Origin: Marchantia polymorpha subsp. ruderalis
Lineage: Eukaryota > Streptophyta > Marchantiopsida > Marchantiales > Marchantiaceae
Reading direction: 5' to 3'
DNA: 64,000 nt
Assembly: GCA_037833965.1 (NCBI GenBank)
Contig: AP031357.1
Span: forward strand, 5,476,001 to 5,540,000
A program made the translations under genes and the position numbers. The notes beneath the pieces were generated by a model, which was not told where the DNA came from, made no database searches, and worked only from the letters and a program-made list of their open reading frames with translations. This document shows positions 1-10,515 of the stretch, in pieces. Position 1 is the first letter of the stretch. The number at the start of each line of letters is the position of its first letter.

Positions 1-149
1 ATATCAATTAATAATCAATTATTAATAATATTATTGAAAAATAGAATTATATATTATAGTTGATTTATTTAGATTATAAGATGTTTGAATTATTCCTTTG
101 TGTATCTTGGATCTATAAATAAAAATCCCGGAATTTTTATTTTTTTTCA

Positions 150-830
150 AAATTCATAAATTTTGTGAAATTTTTATCTTAAAATATGATACATGAATTT
201 ATATGATGATTGTAAGTCCGAATATTAATATAATATTTTTATTTTTATAAAATTAAATATCATAATATAATGATTTTTGTTCTAAATTTTATGATAAATC
301 CACAATGAACTCCAATCAATGAAAAATTTAAATCTATATTCTACTAAGAACTAGAAAAGATATACAATGGAATCGGGAATAATTCAAGTGTTTTCAAGTC
401 CATGCTTCTCTAGTGAGAGTGGGGAAAAAATAATGTAATGAGCACATGCTCAATGATACACTCATCATTTCGACTCATACCAGTAAACTCCTGTGCGAGT
501 AACTCCATACAATTCCCTGACACTAAACCTACCAACATGCGGAGCAGGAATGTCCTGAAAGTGGGGTACAACTTTGACACATAAAATTACCTTGTGATAT
601 ACATGTTAAAATTAATTTTTTAGATAGCAATGATTGTAAGATCCAAGAGAAAAAATAGTATAATGACAAAATTTCACTTTTGTGTTTTATTAAATTTTTA
701 ATAAATATAAATAATATATCAATTTAATATATCCGAACTTACAATCATCATTTAAATTCATGAATGATATTTTTAGATAAAAATTTCATTGACTTCGTAA
801 TTGATAAAAAATTGTATCTGGAACTGCACA
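150..830. repeat. Foldback inverted repeat, MITE-like
   Basis: Two arms are reverse complements of one another: about 167-232 on the left and about 724-787 on the right. The core arms (about 190-228 and 726-765) match at roughly 36 of 39 positions by eye and include the word GATGATTGTAAG. About 490 bp of AT-rich DNA separates them. A diverged third copy of the arm core lies at about 7279-7302, so the arm is dispersed. I could not identify a clean target duplication or the exact ends. It may be an old MITE or foldback transposon. Confidence 0.6.
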
Positions 831-899
831 CAACTTGAAAATATAGTTAAAAACATCAGAGAATATTGAATGGACTTGAACATCATGAGATACTGTTAT

Positions 900-1440
900 C
901 AGAATGTTATCCTAGAATGGAACAGTGAAAGACAAGAACAGAACATTAAACAATGGACGTAGACACCATGGAATAATAATAGAATTGAACAGTGAACGAC
1001 TACAATAGAACATGAAACAGTGGATGTGGACACCATGGGATGCTAGTAATAGAATGTTGATACTAGAATCGACCAGTGAACGATGTGTGTCCAAACAATG
1101 ACAGGGTTCGGAACACGGAATAGAAACCACCAGTAAACAGTGTATGTATTACGAGACAGTGAGAAGCTCGGGGACAGTGAGTAGAATCGAACATTCAACA
1201 ATGTATATCTACAGAATGAAAGGCTTGGGAACGGGGGGAAGAATCGAAAAGAGAAGAATGTATGTGGAGACAGTTAGAGGCTTGGGAAGGAGAGGTAAAA
1301 TCGGTCGGTAAACAATGGATGTCGAGACAGTGGAAAGCTCGGGAACACTGAGTAGAACAGAGAGTAAAGTCAAACAGTAAGGAATGGATGTCGAGACAGT
1401 GAGAGGCTAAGAGATAGCGAGCGGGCCACATGACAGGCGA
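900..1440. repeat. Degenerate minisatellite, unit about 55-69 bp
   Basis: Diverged copies of a unit containing CAGTGAGAAGCTCGGG-like and AACAATGGATGT-like words run head to tail. The CAGT-type anchors fall at about 1157, 1212, 1271, 1328 and 1397, spacings of 55, 59, 57 and 69 bp. Earlier, poorer copies reach back to about 900. On the minus strand much of it stays open and reads as a repeated peptide close to FHCLDIH, because several units are near multiples of three. Nothing recognisable in that peptide suggests a real protein. Confidence 0.75.
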
Positions 1441-1441
1441 T

Positions 1442-1475
1442 TTGGGACCCAGACTCATATGAGTCTGGGTCCCAA
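1442..1475. repeat. Perfect 34-bp palindrome
   Basis: Two 17-bp arms with no loop (left arm TTGGGACCCAGACTCAT) are exact reverse complements. The palindrome is GC-balanced, so it is not a by-product of AT-rich composition. It sits directly after the minisatellite and before a GCA run. Confidence 0.95.
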
Positions 1476-1501
1476 GAGTGAAGATCACGATGAGAAAATC
1501 G

Positions 1502-1519
1502 GCAGCAGCAGCAGCAGCA
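1502..1519. repeat. (GCA)6 microsatellite
   Basis: Six uninterrupted GCA triplets. In one plus-strand frame they read as alanines, but no supported gene covers them. Confidence 0.85.
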
Positions 1520-3160
1520 GGTATGAATGGTGCTTGGACCGAGGTAGCGACAGCGGGATCATTAAGTAGTCGGATCCGTGAAGGTCTCGCTCGACTGGGC
1601 ATCTTCTTTGCGCCGACCATCAATCAAAGCAGGTTACAGCTTTTCAGTTCCTCAAGTGTTCATCATACAGATGAGTGTCAGATCCAACAACTCGCTTGTC
1701 CTCCTCCTCTCCAGCTCACATTCAAAAGCTATGAGGAGAGCACGAAGATGCGATTGCCTGAGCAAAACATGGAGGTGGAGCACAATCACCGCGGCACGTG
1801 AACAGAAGAAATGCATTGTTGGTGCGGAGGACGATTGACGTCCGTAGTAGTACTGTGTGACCTATCCAGCTAGCATGCTGCCATGGCCCGTGTCTACCCG
1901 GTCGATCGAACGAGTCACAGATCTTTGTCGTAGGCGATACCGAACACAGTCGTTTGCCATTCTCAGCGGGCTGAATCTGGCCATCTGAGCTCGAAACACT
2001 GTCCGGAGAGGTCCTCTCTCTACGTGCATGCTCATCCAAATTGGTTCCATTCATTCTCGAGGCCGCAGCACCCGCCAATTTGTCGGTGTACCAGAACAGC
2101 TCTCTCCAAACGGGTAAACCTTCAATTCCTCCGAAGGTGGAAGTGACATCATATTACATGCTTCCTATCTTGGAAAGTGGGCCGAATATGAGAAACTAAT
2201 AAAATATGCACCTCGTGCGTCACAATTGGAAGTGGTCGATTTATATCTAAACTTTCGCAGCATGAAGCCCTTGCATGTTGACCAGACCCATAGTCGAGGC
2301 TTACGTGCCACACAGGCATCGGGTGCGATTTGCTTCATGTCTATGACTTTTTCGCGATTTTAGCTTCATGCGATTGTCTTTGTGTTCGTCGAGCGAGACT
2401 CACTCTGCTGAGCCGCCCTCGTAATCCTTGCAGCACTTGAGTTCCTGTTTACGACTCTTGTGTGTCACCGAGAGCATCCCATCTTGTCCAGATCTTTTGA
2501 GGTCAAAGGACACCGGACAGGAACTGCATCTCTTGAGGCGCAGAAGGATTGTGCGTTGTCAAATTCCCCAAGGGGCAAGTGCTTTGCTGCGGCCGTGGAG
2601 CTCGCCAGCCAATTTGTCAGTCTGGAGGTTGGAAGCTCGTCGCGAGTCAGTTGACCAGATGCAATAATTGAGGCTTGCGAGCTCCGAATTAAGGATTTCT
2701 ACTCTTGGCTTTGCGCGGCGCATCACGTGAGGCCTTTGACCTCACCTAAACGTGGGATTCTCATGTGGCATGCGTCTCGGAGCTTCTACTTTGAACACAC
2801 ATGTTCAACCGCTCAGGTGAAATTCCGACCAACTGGGAAAGAGAGCTCGAGGTTTGGTGTTCTCCCTTCTCGAGAGCTCGAGGTTTGGTGTTCTCCGTTT
2901 TCGAGAGCCCACGACCGATGCGAGGGCCAATTACAGCATGCTTCCACTTCGTGCAGCTTTCCTCTTTACCGCCCCCTCCCTTCCCGTGACTGTTGACTCC
3001 AATTTTAGAAAGCAAAGTGGCTTTCTGCGGCTCGAATCATCTCTTGCCGATTCTCCCCTTTCCGGTAAGATAGGGAAGAATCACAGGTGCATGTGATCAT
3101 TCCTGTGGTAAGTTACAGGCATGCGTGAGGTATAGTCACTCATCTGAATGACGATTTTAT
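1520..3160. other. Unassigned moderate-GC region
   Basis: Reading frames here are short (under about 120 codons), overlap on both strands, and match no family I recognise. Composition is near balanced, unlike the AT-rich DNA on either side. It could be a decayed element or an untranslated or regulatory region. The only structure I see is a 31-bp tandem duplication at 2841-2902. Confidence 0.5.
2841..2902. repeat. 31-bp tandem duplication
   Basis: Two adjacent 31-bp copies begin GAGAGCTCGAGGTTTGGTG and differ at only two positions near their ends. A third copy begins at 2903 but breaks off after a few bases. The high identity suggests a recent local duplication. Confidence 0.9.
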
Positions 3161-5491
3161 GCTTGAATGCGAAATAGTTCTTGGCAGAAACAAACTTGCA
3201 TCGAAGTGTGATGAGTCGTTGAAGTAGAATGAAACTCGACTGAAATTTTAATTTAATTTAGAGAAGAGGTTTTTTTTCTTATATCATTTTATACTACACA
3301 TAAATTTTTCTTAATAAATCAATCATTTAACAATAGTGCATTAGACTCCTGTTTAGATAAGCATTAATGTTTTCACTATGTTTATTTAGTTTAGTTTGTC
3401 ATTTGGCTCAAGTTTTGAAGAATCTCGTTTTTGAATTTCAGAGTGAGAGTCCACATTTTACTTTGAAACTATTTGAACAACTTTCTAATACTATCAAATC
3501 AAATTTTTTTCAACCTCTTCTTGGGCAGAGAGCAATTGATACTCTATATCAACAAATTATTTATATAGTGATTCAAAATTGTTAAATACAACGGTGTTTC
3601 CTAGACCCAAATATTATCATTCTCTTCAACAATCTTCATCGTTTTTCAAAACTTCTCAACTTCTTCCAATGTTGCATGCAGAATTCCAACTCATCTGTTG
3701 GATGTCATAAATAAGCTTGTCAATCCATGTCACCAACCTATATAAAAAGTGTACTTGTGAAAGGGAAATAATGACATCAGGCATAAGTGAACAAGATGAA
3801 TGATTTAACGACCAAAGTTGCACAAGGTATCGTAACTTTAAATCTTTTTGTTTGAGCTTGATGAATTTGTTCATGTTGACCATAAAAACAGTGAAGTATC
3901 TGCAGTTGGAAATCTGTATGCAACTCCAGCATCATCGCGTCGTAATCTCCTCCCTGTTTTGATTTAATTTTGATCTGTTCTAGCTTGTTCCAGACCTTTA
4001 TGAAAACTCATTCACTAATATTTCAATCGCACACTAGAGATCTTTTACTATGAGTATCCGTCTTACCCAGCTTCTCTGTGATATATGATCTTTAGAACTC
4101 ATTGATGCATTTCCATTAGATATTTTCTGTCCTTGCAACCTAACCACACGATATGTTGTGATTCTTCCAACGTAGACACCTACATGATTAGTAGGTACAA
4201 AATTAGGCACATACTTAGGCAGGAGACTTCTGTAGATTAAAGATAATTTTCCTTTATTATATTAAATTATATTTTGATCATCTATAAATTATTTAGAATT
4301 TCTATGTTTTCTAATAATATTTCAAAATTTTGAAATATTAAAATTTATGTATATATTATATAAATCTGTAATTTATCTATATGTATATATTGAGATTTAT
4401 ATATAGATTTAACAATAAGAAAATGTCATGTGATTTTAATTTTTAGGTCATTTTTCCAAATACATGGGAAATATACATGATCATCCAATGATATGGTTTT
4501 TTTTAGATAAAATTTCATAAGGTCAACCATACTATAGATTTATAAATTGTATTTCCATATCTCCACTTTACAAAAGAGATAAAGTGGAGATACGGAGATA
4601 CAATTTATTCGTTTTGAAAAAATCTTTAAAAATAATTCGATTTTCGACTGAAGATGAACAAGAAGTAGGCTCGAAGTAGCTTGTTTTGCTTGAAATCCCG
4701 AACCTGAGACGAGAAAAACAAAACAAAACACCAGTGCACCTGGGCTTCCAAACGTAAAACAGAAAAGCAAGTTACAGAATTTAGTCTGCCCACATTACAT
4801 TCTATCCAATCTAGGAGAAAACTTTCTAGCTAAGAAAATAGCACCCAATACGTCAGCACCACATCACCATCGAGAGATTCTCGCACAAGCTGAAAATTTG
4901 CTCAGAAGTGATCGGGGTCAGAGATGTTTGATATAGTACCGAGGCTTCTATGCAAGAGGCCGAGATGCGCTTTGTACATTGAACTATTATATATTGAAGA
5001 ACTGAATTTATTTTCATTTCAAGTGCTGCATGTATATCCATGAAAAAGCTGCAGACTTTTACATGGTGATCCCGAAGATCAATGGCACTCAGTCACATTC
5101 CTTCCTCTACAGTCTACTCTAGACTAGCTTACAAACACCATCTCTAACCTCCATATTTCCAGACGTCAAATGCTTTTATCGATCTTCGTCGCGATGAACT
5201 TGGATACTTCGTTCATGATCACTAGTGAGAGAGTCAGACTCGATACAAAACCTGGCGTATACTCGAGGTCAAGTAAATACGCTCAAAGGAATGAGTGTAC
5301 ACTGAGAAAGTCTTACTGATTTAGTAAATGCATCACCAAAGTGGGTTCCAAATGGTAAGCTGAGGTTCAAACGCTGCTTGGCATACTGATCGATCGCTGG
5401 TTACGACGGTATGTACATGTCGAGGAGGTGCTAATTGAACGAGCCGAAGTTATCGTGCCAGTAGTGTCGATAAGTCTTTATACTAGGATAA
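3161..5491. other. AT-rich intergenic DNA, no gene seen
   Basis: Mostly AT-rich, low-complexity sequence. It includes short frames such as 3367-3585 (plus, 72 codons) and 3656-3883 (minus, 75 codons). Neither matches a known family or has convincing splice or polyadenylation context. From about 4850 the composition becomes more balanced toward the GC-rich island. Confidence 0.5.
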
Positions 5492-5513
5492 TGTCTGTCT
5501 GTCTGTCTGTCTC
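5492..5513. repeat. (TGTC)5 microsatellite
   Basis: Five TGTC units in a row, just downstream of the candidate minus-strand gene ending at 5620. Confidence 0.85.
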
Positions 5514-5619
5514 ATTCACTGAGTCTCACTTCCTCTCTCTGATCGGATTCTTACTTAAATGGAATGAAGGAACAGCAGGACGTCCATCGGCGACAAGGGA
5601 TAACGGTGGCCGCCCTCCT

Positions 5620-5922
5620 TCACAAACTTTGCGTCAGCGGTGTCTCAGTCACGCAACTCAAGACGATGGTAACAAATTCTTGGACATCTTGTTTCAACTG
5701 GACCAAGCATTCTTTATTGCGGAGAGCGAGGTACGCCACGGTATCCCGCACGACCTCGATGGAACTCTTCCCAGCGTCCATGATCCGAACAGCCCACGAG
5801 CAGCAGATTCCCAGCAGCACTCGAACGCAGAAGAAAATTACCGACAACAATCTCGGAATAGCTCGCGGGCGGTTCTTGGCTCTCGGAGAAGCGCAGCTAT
5901 GACTCTCCTCGGAGTCGTGCAT
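5620..5922 (-). CDS. Candidate small single-pass membrane protein, unknown function
   Basis: Single-exon frame of 100 codons on the minus strand. Three features favour it over the many chance frames nearby. A TATAAAAA-type box lies about 220 bp upstream. The protein is ordered: a basic Arg/Lys/Pro-rich N-terminus (about residues 13-24), one hydrophobic segment (about 25-46, rich in Leu, Val, Phe and Cys), then a hydrophilic helix-like tail (about 48-95). Codon choice also looks coding. The start is the first ATG after the TATA box in a plausible leader; the -3 base is G. I do not recognise the family, and no clear AATAAA follows the stop. It may be a chance frame in GC-rich DNA. Confidence 0.35.
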   Translation of the reverse strand: MHDSEESHSCASPRAKNRPRAIPRLLSVIFFCVRVLLGICCSWAVRIMDAGKSSIEVVRDTVAYLALRNKECLVQLKQDVQEFVTIVLSCVTETPLTQSL

Positions 5923-6141
5923 GTCCAGCTAGGGCGCCTTCGAGCCTCGCCTCCCCTCCGCTGCACAACGCAATCTGCATGCGTGGGCAGACTGTGCGTC
6001 GATTCAACCTCCTCGAGCGCACTCCCCTTGGCGAGGGCGTTCGATCTCTCCCTCTCCCGATGCCTCTACTGGAACTCCTGGACTCCGTTGCTCGAGTCAA
6101 GATTGCCGATGCAAATGTCCACATTGCGAGGAGGGCGCAGC

Positions 6142-6149
6142 TTTTTATA
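6142..6149 (-). promoter_or_regulatory. TATA box for the minus-strand candidate gene
   Basis: On the minus strand this reads TATAAAAA. Transcription would start about 30 bp downstream, near 6115, giving a leader of about 190 bp before the ATG at 5922. It is isolated in GC-rich DNA, so a chance TATA is less likely than in the AT-rich spacers. Confidence 0.35.
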
Positions 6150-6159
6150 GCCGACGATC

Positions 6160-6940
6160 ACGAGCGCTGCAGCCGGAGCGGGAGCGTGGGGGCGAGAAGG
6201 AAAGGCACACCGGGAAAGTATGCGCAGGTCGCAGCCGCCCACGAAGGGTTAGGCCGGATTACGGTGGCACATCTTACTCGCACTACTACATAGCCCCTGA
6301 GCCGAGGGCTCGCGCTCATGCTCACGCGCCCGGTCCCAGGCCCGTGCGAGAACCAATGCTCGGACGAGAAGCGAGCATCCCTCGCAATCATTGCCATCGC
6401 CCGGGTTCCTTTCCGCGCAGCTCGCCCAGCTTTTGCCTTGCCCGGGGCTTTGGTCCATTAGTTTATTGCGCCCGTGGGTCGCCAAAAGCAGCGCATCCCG
6501 CGTGCACAGCGCTCGGTCCACCGGCGCGCCCATCCGAAAGCGCTCGCTGGGCTGCGTCACTGGCAGACTCGGTTACCGCGCGCTCGACACACAGCCCTGC
6601 TACGGGACAATTCCCCAAAAGAGGCCGCCGGGAGGCTCTGATCCCGGCACAGTGCCGTCATCGTCGCGCAGAGTCCGATGGCTCCATCGCGCCGGACACG
6701 ACTGTCAGGGCGACGTCCGGGCTCGGTCGTCGTGGCTTTGGAAATACGCTCGAAACATCATCTCTCCTGCGGAAAAAATCGGGCCAGGCCACCAAACGTC
6801 GTCTCCCATGTGCAGACGGCCTGACGGGAGGCCATATCTACTGCTGCCCGGTCAGGCTCTTCTCTTGTGTTGTTTCATTCACGCTTGTGTCTTGACCGGG
6901 ACCGTCGACGTTGAGTGACGTGATACGAAAGGTTCGGCGC
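6160..6940. other. GC-rich region upstream of the candidate gene, unassigned
   Basis: GC-rich sequence open in several frames at once, including two overlapping plus-strand frames of 175 and 183 codons. Long frames arise by chance in such DNA. The translations are rich in Arg, Ser, Pro and Ala with no motif I recognise, so I do not call a gene. It may hold the promoter region of the minus-strand candidate. Confidence 0.4.
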
Positions 6941-7380
6941 ATATTTATGACCTGAATTGCAGGTTTCTGACCTTACTTGCTTTTTGCTTGTTGATTTAGA
7001 GGGTTTATTTCCTGCCTCTATCTGATATGCACCTACCTCACGTGTTCAAATTTGAGCGTTGATGTTAGAGACAAAGAGAACTCGTGGATTGATTCAAGCC
7101 CTTGGTTTGGACGTGTAAAAGTTCTGTGTTTATACGTACTACGTTTGTTTCAACGTGAATAGATTTTGGATCGTCGGATTTTATTTATAATCTATGAACC
7201 AAAATAAATTTTGAAAAAATAATAAATTATTATTTAAATAGTTAAATATTTTTTGAAATAAAATTTTTAATAAAAAATATTCGAACTTACTATCATCATA
7301 TAAAAAAATATTAATTTTATAAATATATTTTACATACGGACACTAAAAATAAACTATAAAACTTGCACTTCGAGTAAACT
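6941..7380. other. AT-rich spacer with third foldback-arm copy
   Basis: Strongly AT-rich. A stretch at about 7279-7302 (CGAACTTACTATCATCAT) resembles the right arm of the inverted repeat at 150-830, in the same orientation as that arm. No coding signal. Confidence 0.5.
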
Positions 7381-9051
7381 ATAGCTATTAAAACGATTCA
7401 AAAGTCGATTGTCGCCGGACCATAACTGAAAACTTTCAAGGACACCACCACGTTGGACAATTGCAGACATGCTTCTAGCGCCGAATCAAAGTTCGATTAT
7501 GACTACGGAGGTGGCCGCTTTCTTTACGAATCCTCACCTCTTTCTAGGCCGGATCACCTCAAGTTCCAGGTGGCAGCCACGAGAACAGTTTCAGCTTTGT
7601 TTCATTGATCATTCTCAAATAGATACATCGCTCGACTGCAATTCATACGATCCAGCACCGCGTTCGCAACGCACAAACGCAGGCGGCTCAGGACTCGCGC
7701 GGCCGGAATCTGCCACGTACCATGACCATCCTTCCGACACCGGCAATGCCAACAAAAAGATGTTTCCACGGCATACCTGCCGTCACATTGCTGCCTGGAA
7801 TCTGGAAACGCCGCCGCAGTACCACGCGACTGGGCAGAAAGCCGAAGCGGTGGGTGCTGCCGTCTGCTAGCCTGGGGCATCCGCAACGGTATCGTACAGA
7901 ACGCCAACATGCTCCGAGGGACGGGCACCCGGCATCCGGCAGCGGTGACAGGACGCGTACTCCTACGCTGGCAGCCTCGAAGAGGATGAGGATGAATCAT
8001 CGGTGGCGGCTGCTGCCACGTGGCCACGTTCATCCAGCAGCCCTCACTTATGATTTGGGTTATAGTTATCACTTTCCACTCCGACTAATGTTGTGTTTCG
8101 GGGGCCGGAACTTCTGGGCCAGTAATCGGGGGAATTGGTTCGAGAGGTTCCTTGGCGTGATGTCCGAGCTCGGTGCTCGGTGTGGGTATAATGTGACATT
8201 GACTTCAAAGTCAAGGTCACATGAGCCGAGGCATGTGCTTGGGTGTCTAGTGCTTGCACTCTGGCAGCTGAGTTTCTGCGCAGTTTTATCGGTGTTTCAT
8301 GCATGTTTGATGAATTTCGGCACAGATCGACATCTTTGGGAAGCATTGGTCTTTCCACACACAATTTAGATATGGCAAATAAATAGTCCCTGAGCTGGGG
8401 CCACGTCCGGTGTTGTCAGGCGATTGTGGCCATTCGCAGAAAATATTGTCGAACGTTTGGAGCCATCCAGGCCCAAAGCACCAAAGCAGATCCTCTTGGA
8501 TCTGTTCGGTGGCATTTTCTCCATTTTTCAGAGCCCTCGGTTATGCCGAAAAGTATAGGAATTGCCGAGTGGGAGCATGCTTTATGCTGATTATGACATT
8601 AGCTTTTGAACTTGGGCCATACGATATGCTCCATACTTTTCTGAACAAGGGAAGTGGGTGGTCTTATCAGTGGCAACTCTGCGACCAAAGTCTGCACCCT
8701 GTTCAAAGTCAAAACCAGCTTTGCGCCAGAGTCTTCTGCTGTAGACAGCTAGACTGCGATTCCAACTCTATCTCCTTCGAGATTTCTGCTGAGAAACGAG
8801 CGATTGAAGCACTGTTTCAAGGAGCAAATGGCCATTCCCTTCAACCTCATGTCGATCAGGTGCTGAGTCCAAAATGTGAAGGATTTCTCCGAAAATCCGT
8901 GATCACAAATTTCTTCTCGATCAACATATGCAGGGGAACATTTGGCAGCAACTGAAGTTGGCCCTACTTAGAAGTCTCGATGAATTTGACATACTAGGCG
9001 TTGTGATGTTCTTGAGTATCGAACAGTTCAAAAGCAGATCAGTCTCGAAAG
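7381..9051. other. Upstream region of the alditol oxidase gene, no gene called
   Basis: Moderate-GC DNA with frames up to 215 codons (7722-8369) and 181 codons (8410-8955). Neither matches a family I know, and they overlap frames on the opposite strand. The last few hundred bases presumably carry the promoter and leader of the 9052 gene. I see no clear TATA box to anchor it. Confidence 0.45.
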
Positions 9052-10338
9052 ATGGAGCAGCCTCTCAGAAATTGGGCCGGCAACTATCAGTTCAGCTCTC
9101 TTCGGATACATCGACCTACGAGCGTGGAGGAAGTGCAGGACTTGGTTTTGAGCTGCAAGAAGCTGAGGGTTTTGGGAGCAGGCCACTCGTTCAATGGAAT
9201 CGCGGACACCGATGGAGACTTGGTGTCCCTAGAGCGGATGAACCGTGTGCTCATGATAGATGAAACACGGTCCACTGTCACTTTTGAAGCCGGACTCAAG
9301 TACGGCGATCTATGCCAACAGATACACAGCAAAGGTTATGCTCTGCATAACCTGGCTTCGCTGCCGCACACCACCATAGCTGGGGCTGTGGCAACAGCAA
9401 CGCACGGCTCTGGCGATAAGAACGGGAACCTTGCCACTGCGGTGTCAGGGCTGGAGATTGTCAACGGATTAGGCCAAGTGGTGACACTCAGTAAGGAAAC
9501 AGATGGGATTGAATTTGAAGGTGCAGTGGTGGCATTAGGTGGCCTTGGGGTGGTGACGAAGCTCACCCTGAGTTTGATTCCTGCATTTGAGGTGCGGCAA
9601 TTGGTGTATCAAGGGCTGAGCTTGTCGGAGGTCGAGGAAAACTTCGATCGTATTTTCTCTGGTGCCTACAGCGTTAGTCTGTTCACTCAATGGAAATCTT
9701 CCACCATTGATCAAATGTGGCTGAAGCAGAAGCTTGAGAAAGGAAGTGACTGGGCTCCCGTGGAGCCTGCGCTTTTTGGTGCTACTCTCGCTAAAGAGGA
9801 CCTTCATCCCATCATTGATCTCTCGCCCATACACTGCACAAAACAAATGGGAGTTCCGGGACCCTGGTATGAAAGATTGCCTCACTTCCGAATGAACTTC
9901 ACCCCCAGCAGCGGTGAAGAACTTCAGGCAGAGTATTTGATTCCCCGTCAAAATGCTATTGCAGCTCTGAAAATTCTTGACAGTTTGAAAGAGCTCATTA
10001 CACCTGTTGTCCAGATATGTGAATTGCGTACCATTGCCGGCGACGTATTATGGATGAGTCCATTCTTCAGGCAACCCTGCTTGGCTATACATTTTACTCT
10101 GATTAAAGACTGGCAGGCAGTTAGCAAAGTTCTTCCCATCCTTGATGAAGATCTGAAACCATTGCAACCTCGTCCACACTGGGGAAAGCTTTTTACTTTG
10201 TCCCAGGATAGAGTTAAATCCTGCTACTGCAAGCTGCCAGACTTCAGGCAATTGATGAAATCATTTGATCCTGATGGCAAGTTCTGCAACAACTTTCTGC
10301 AAACTTACATCAATGACGATCCAACTTCAAAGGTCTGA
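9052..10338 (+). CDS. Alditol (xylitol) oxidase-like FAD-dependent oxidase
   Basis: Intronless frame of 428 codons, close to the roughly 420 residues of bacterial alditol oxidases (VAO/PCMH flavoprotein fold). Family members oxidise the terminal CH2OH of polyols such as xylitol and sorbitol with O2, giving the aldose and H2O2. The start fits: NWAGNY at residues 7-12 is the family's N-terminal motif. GAGHSFN (42-48) carries the His that covalently binds FAD (His45, equivalent to His46 of Streptomyces AldO). ASLPH (102-106) and ATHGSG (116-121) line the FAD site. ELR (324-326), HFT (347-349) and HWGK (376-379) supply Glu324, Arg326, His347, Thr349 and Lys379, matching AldO Glu320, Arg322, His343, Thr345 and Lys375 as I recall them. 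The C-terminal GKFCNNFL is also typical. No targeting peptide or peroxisomal C-terminus is evident, so it is probably cytosolic. Substrate is inferred. The bacterial character and lack of introns suggest possible horizontal acquisition. Confidence 0.93.
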   Translation: MEQPLRNWAGNYQFSSLRIHRPTSVEEVQDLVLSCKKLRVLGAGHSFNGIADTDGDLVSLERMNRVLMIDETRSTVTFEAGLKYGDLCQQIHSKGYALHNLASLPHTTIAGAVATATHGSGDKNGNLATAVSGLEIVNGLGQVVTLSKETDGIEFEGAVVALGGLGVVTKLTLSLIPAFEVRQLVYQGLSLSEVEENFDRIFSGAYSVSLFTQWKSSTIDQMWLKQKLEKGSDWAPVEPALFGATLAKEDLHPIIDLSPIHCTKQMGVPGPWYERLPHFRMNFTPSSGEELQAEYLIPRQNAIAALKILDSLKELITPVVQICELRTIAGDVLWMSPFFRQPCLAIHFTLIKDWQAVSKVLPILDEDLKPLQPRPHWGKLFTLSQDRVKSCYCKLPDFRQLMKSFDPDGKFCNNFLQTYINDDPTSKV

Positions 10339-10473
10339 AATTGTGGGACGAGCCCTTGCTCCTATCCTGATAACGAGACATTCCCGGAACATCGAGAAGG
10401 GCAGGAACATGGTGGAGCAGACCGCTAACTCTACCATCAGGTTCTGAAGAATGATTGCTTCTTTACAACTGTG

Positions 10474-10515
10474 AATGTGTAAAGAGATCCCTTGTAATTA
10501 TAAAATGTATTGTTA
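10474..10515 (+). terminator. Probable polyadenylation region of the alditol oxidase gene
   Basis: About 140 bp after the stop, a TGTAAAG word is followed by TGTAATTATAAAATG. This resembles plant far-upstream (TGTA) and near-upstream (AATAAA-like) elements. No exact AATAAA is present, so the cleavage site is only approximate. Confidence 0.4.

Noticed and set aside
5428-6150. A 240-codon plus-strand frame
   Set aside because: It begins in the TGTC microsatellite area, overlaps the better-supported minus-strand candidate and shows no domain.
6344-6918. Overlapping plus-strand frames of 183 and 175 codons
   Set aside because: Two different frames open over the same GC-rich DNA, which indicates composition rather than coding; no family resemblance.
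7469-8369. Overlapping frames on both strands (133, 156 and 215 codons)
   Set aside because: No conserved domain in any of them, and mutual overlap makes coding unlikely.
8410-9263. Frames of 181 and 111 codons just before and overlapping the alditol oxidase start
   Set aside because: The second is the shifted frame of the real gene; the first has no motif and no link to the family's N-terminus, which already starts properly at 9052.
10331-10450. Possible intron at AAAG|GTCTGA extending the alditol oxidase
   Set aside because: The family's C-terminus is already complete just before the stop, and no conserved continuation follows.
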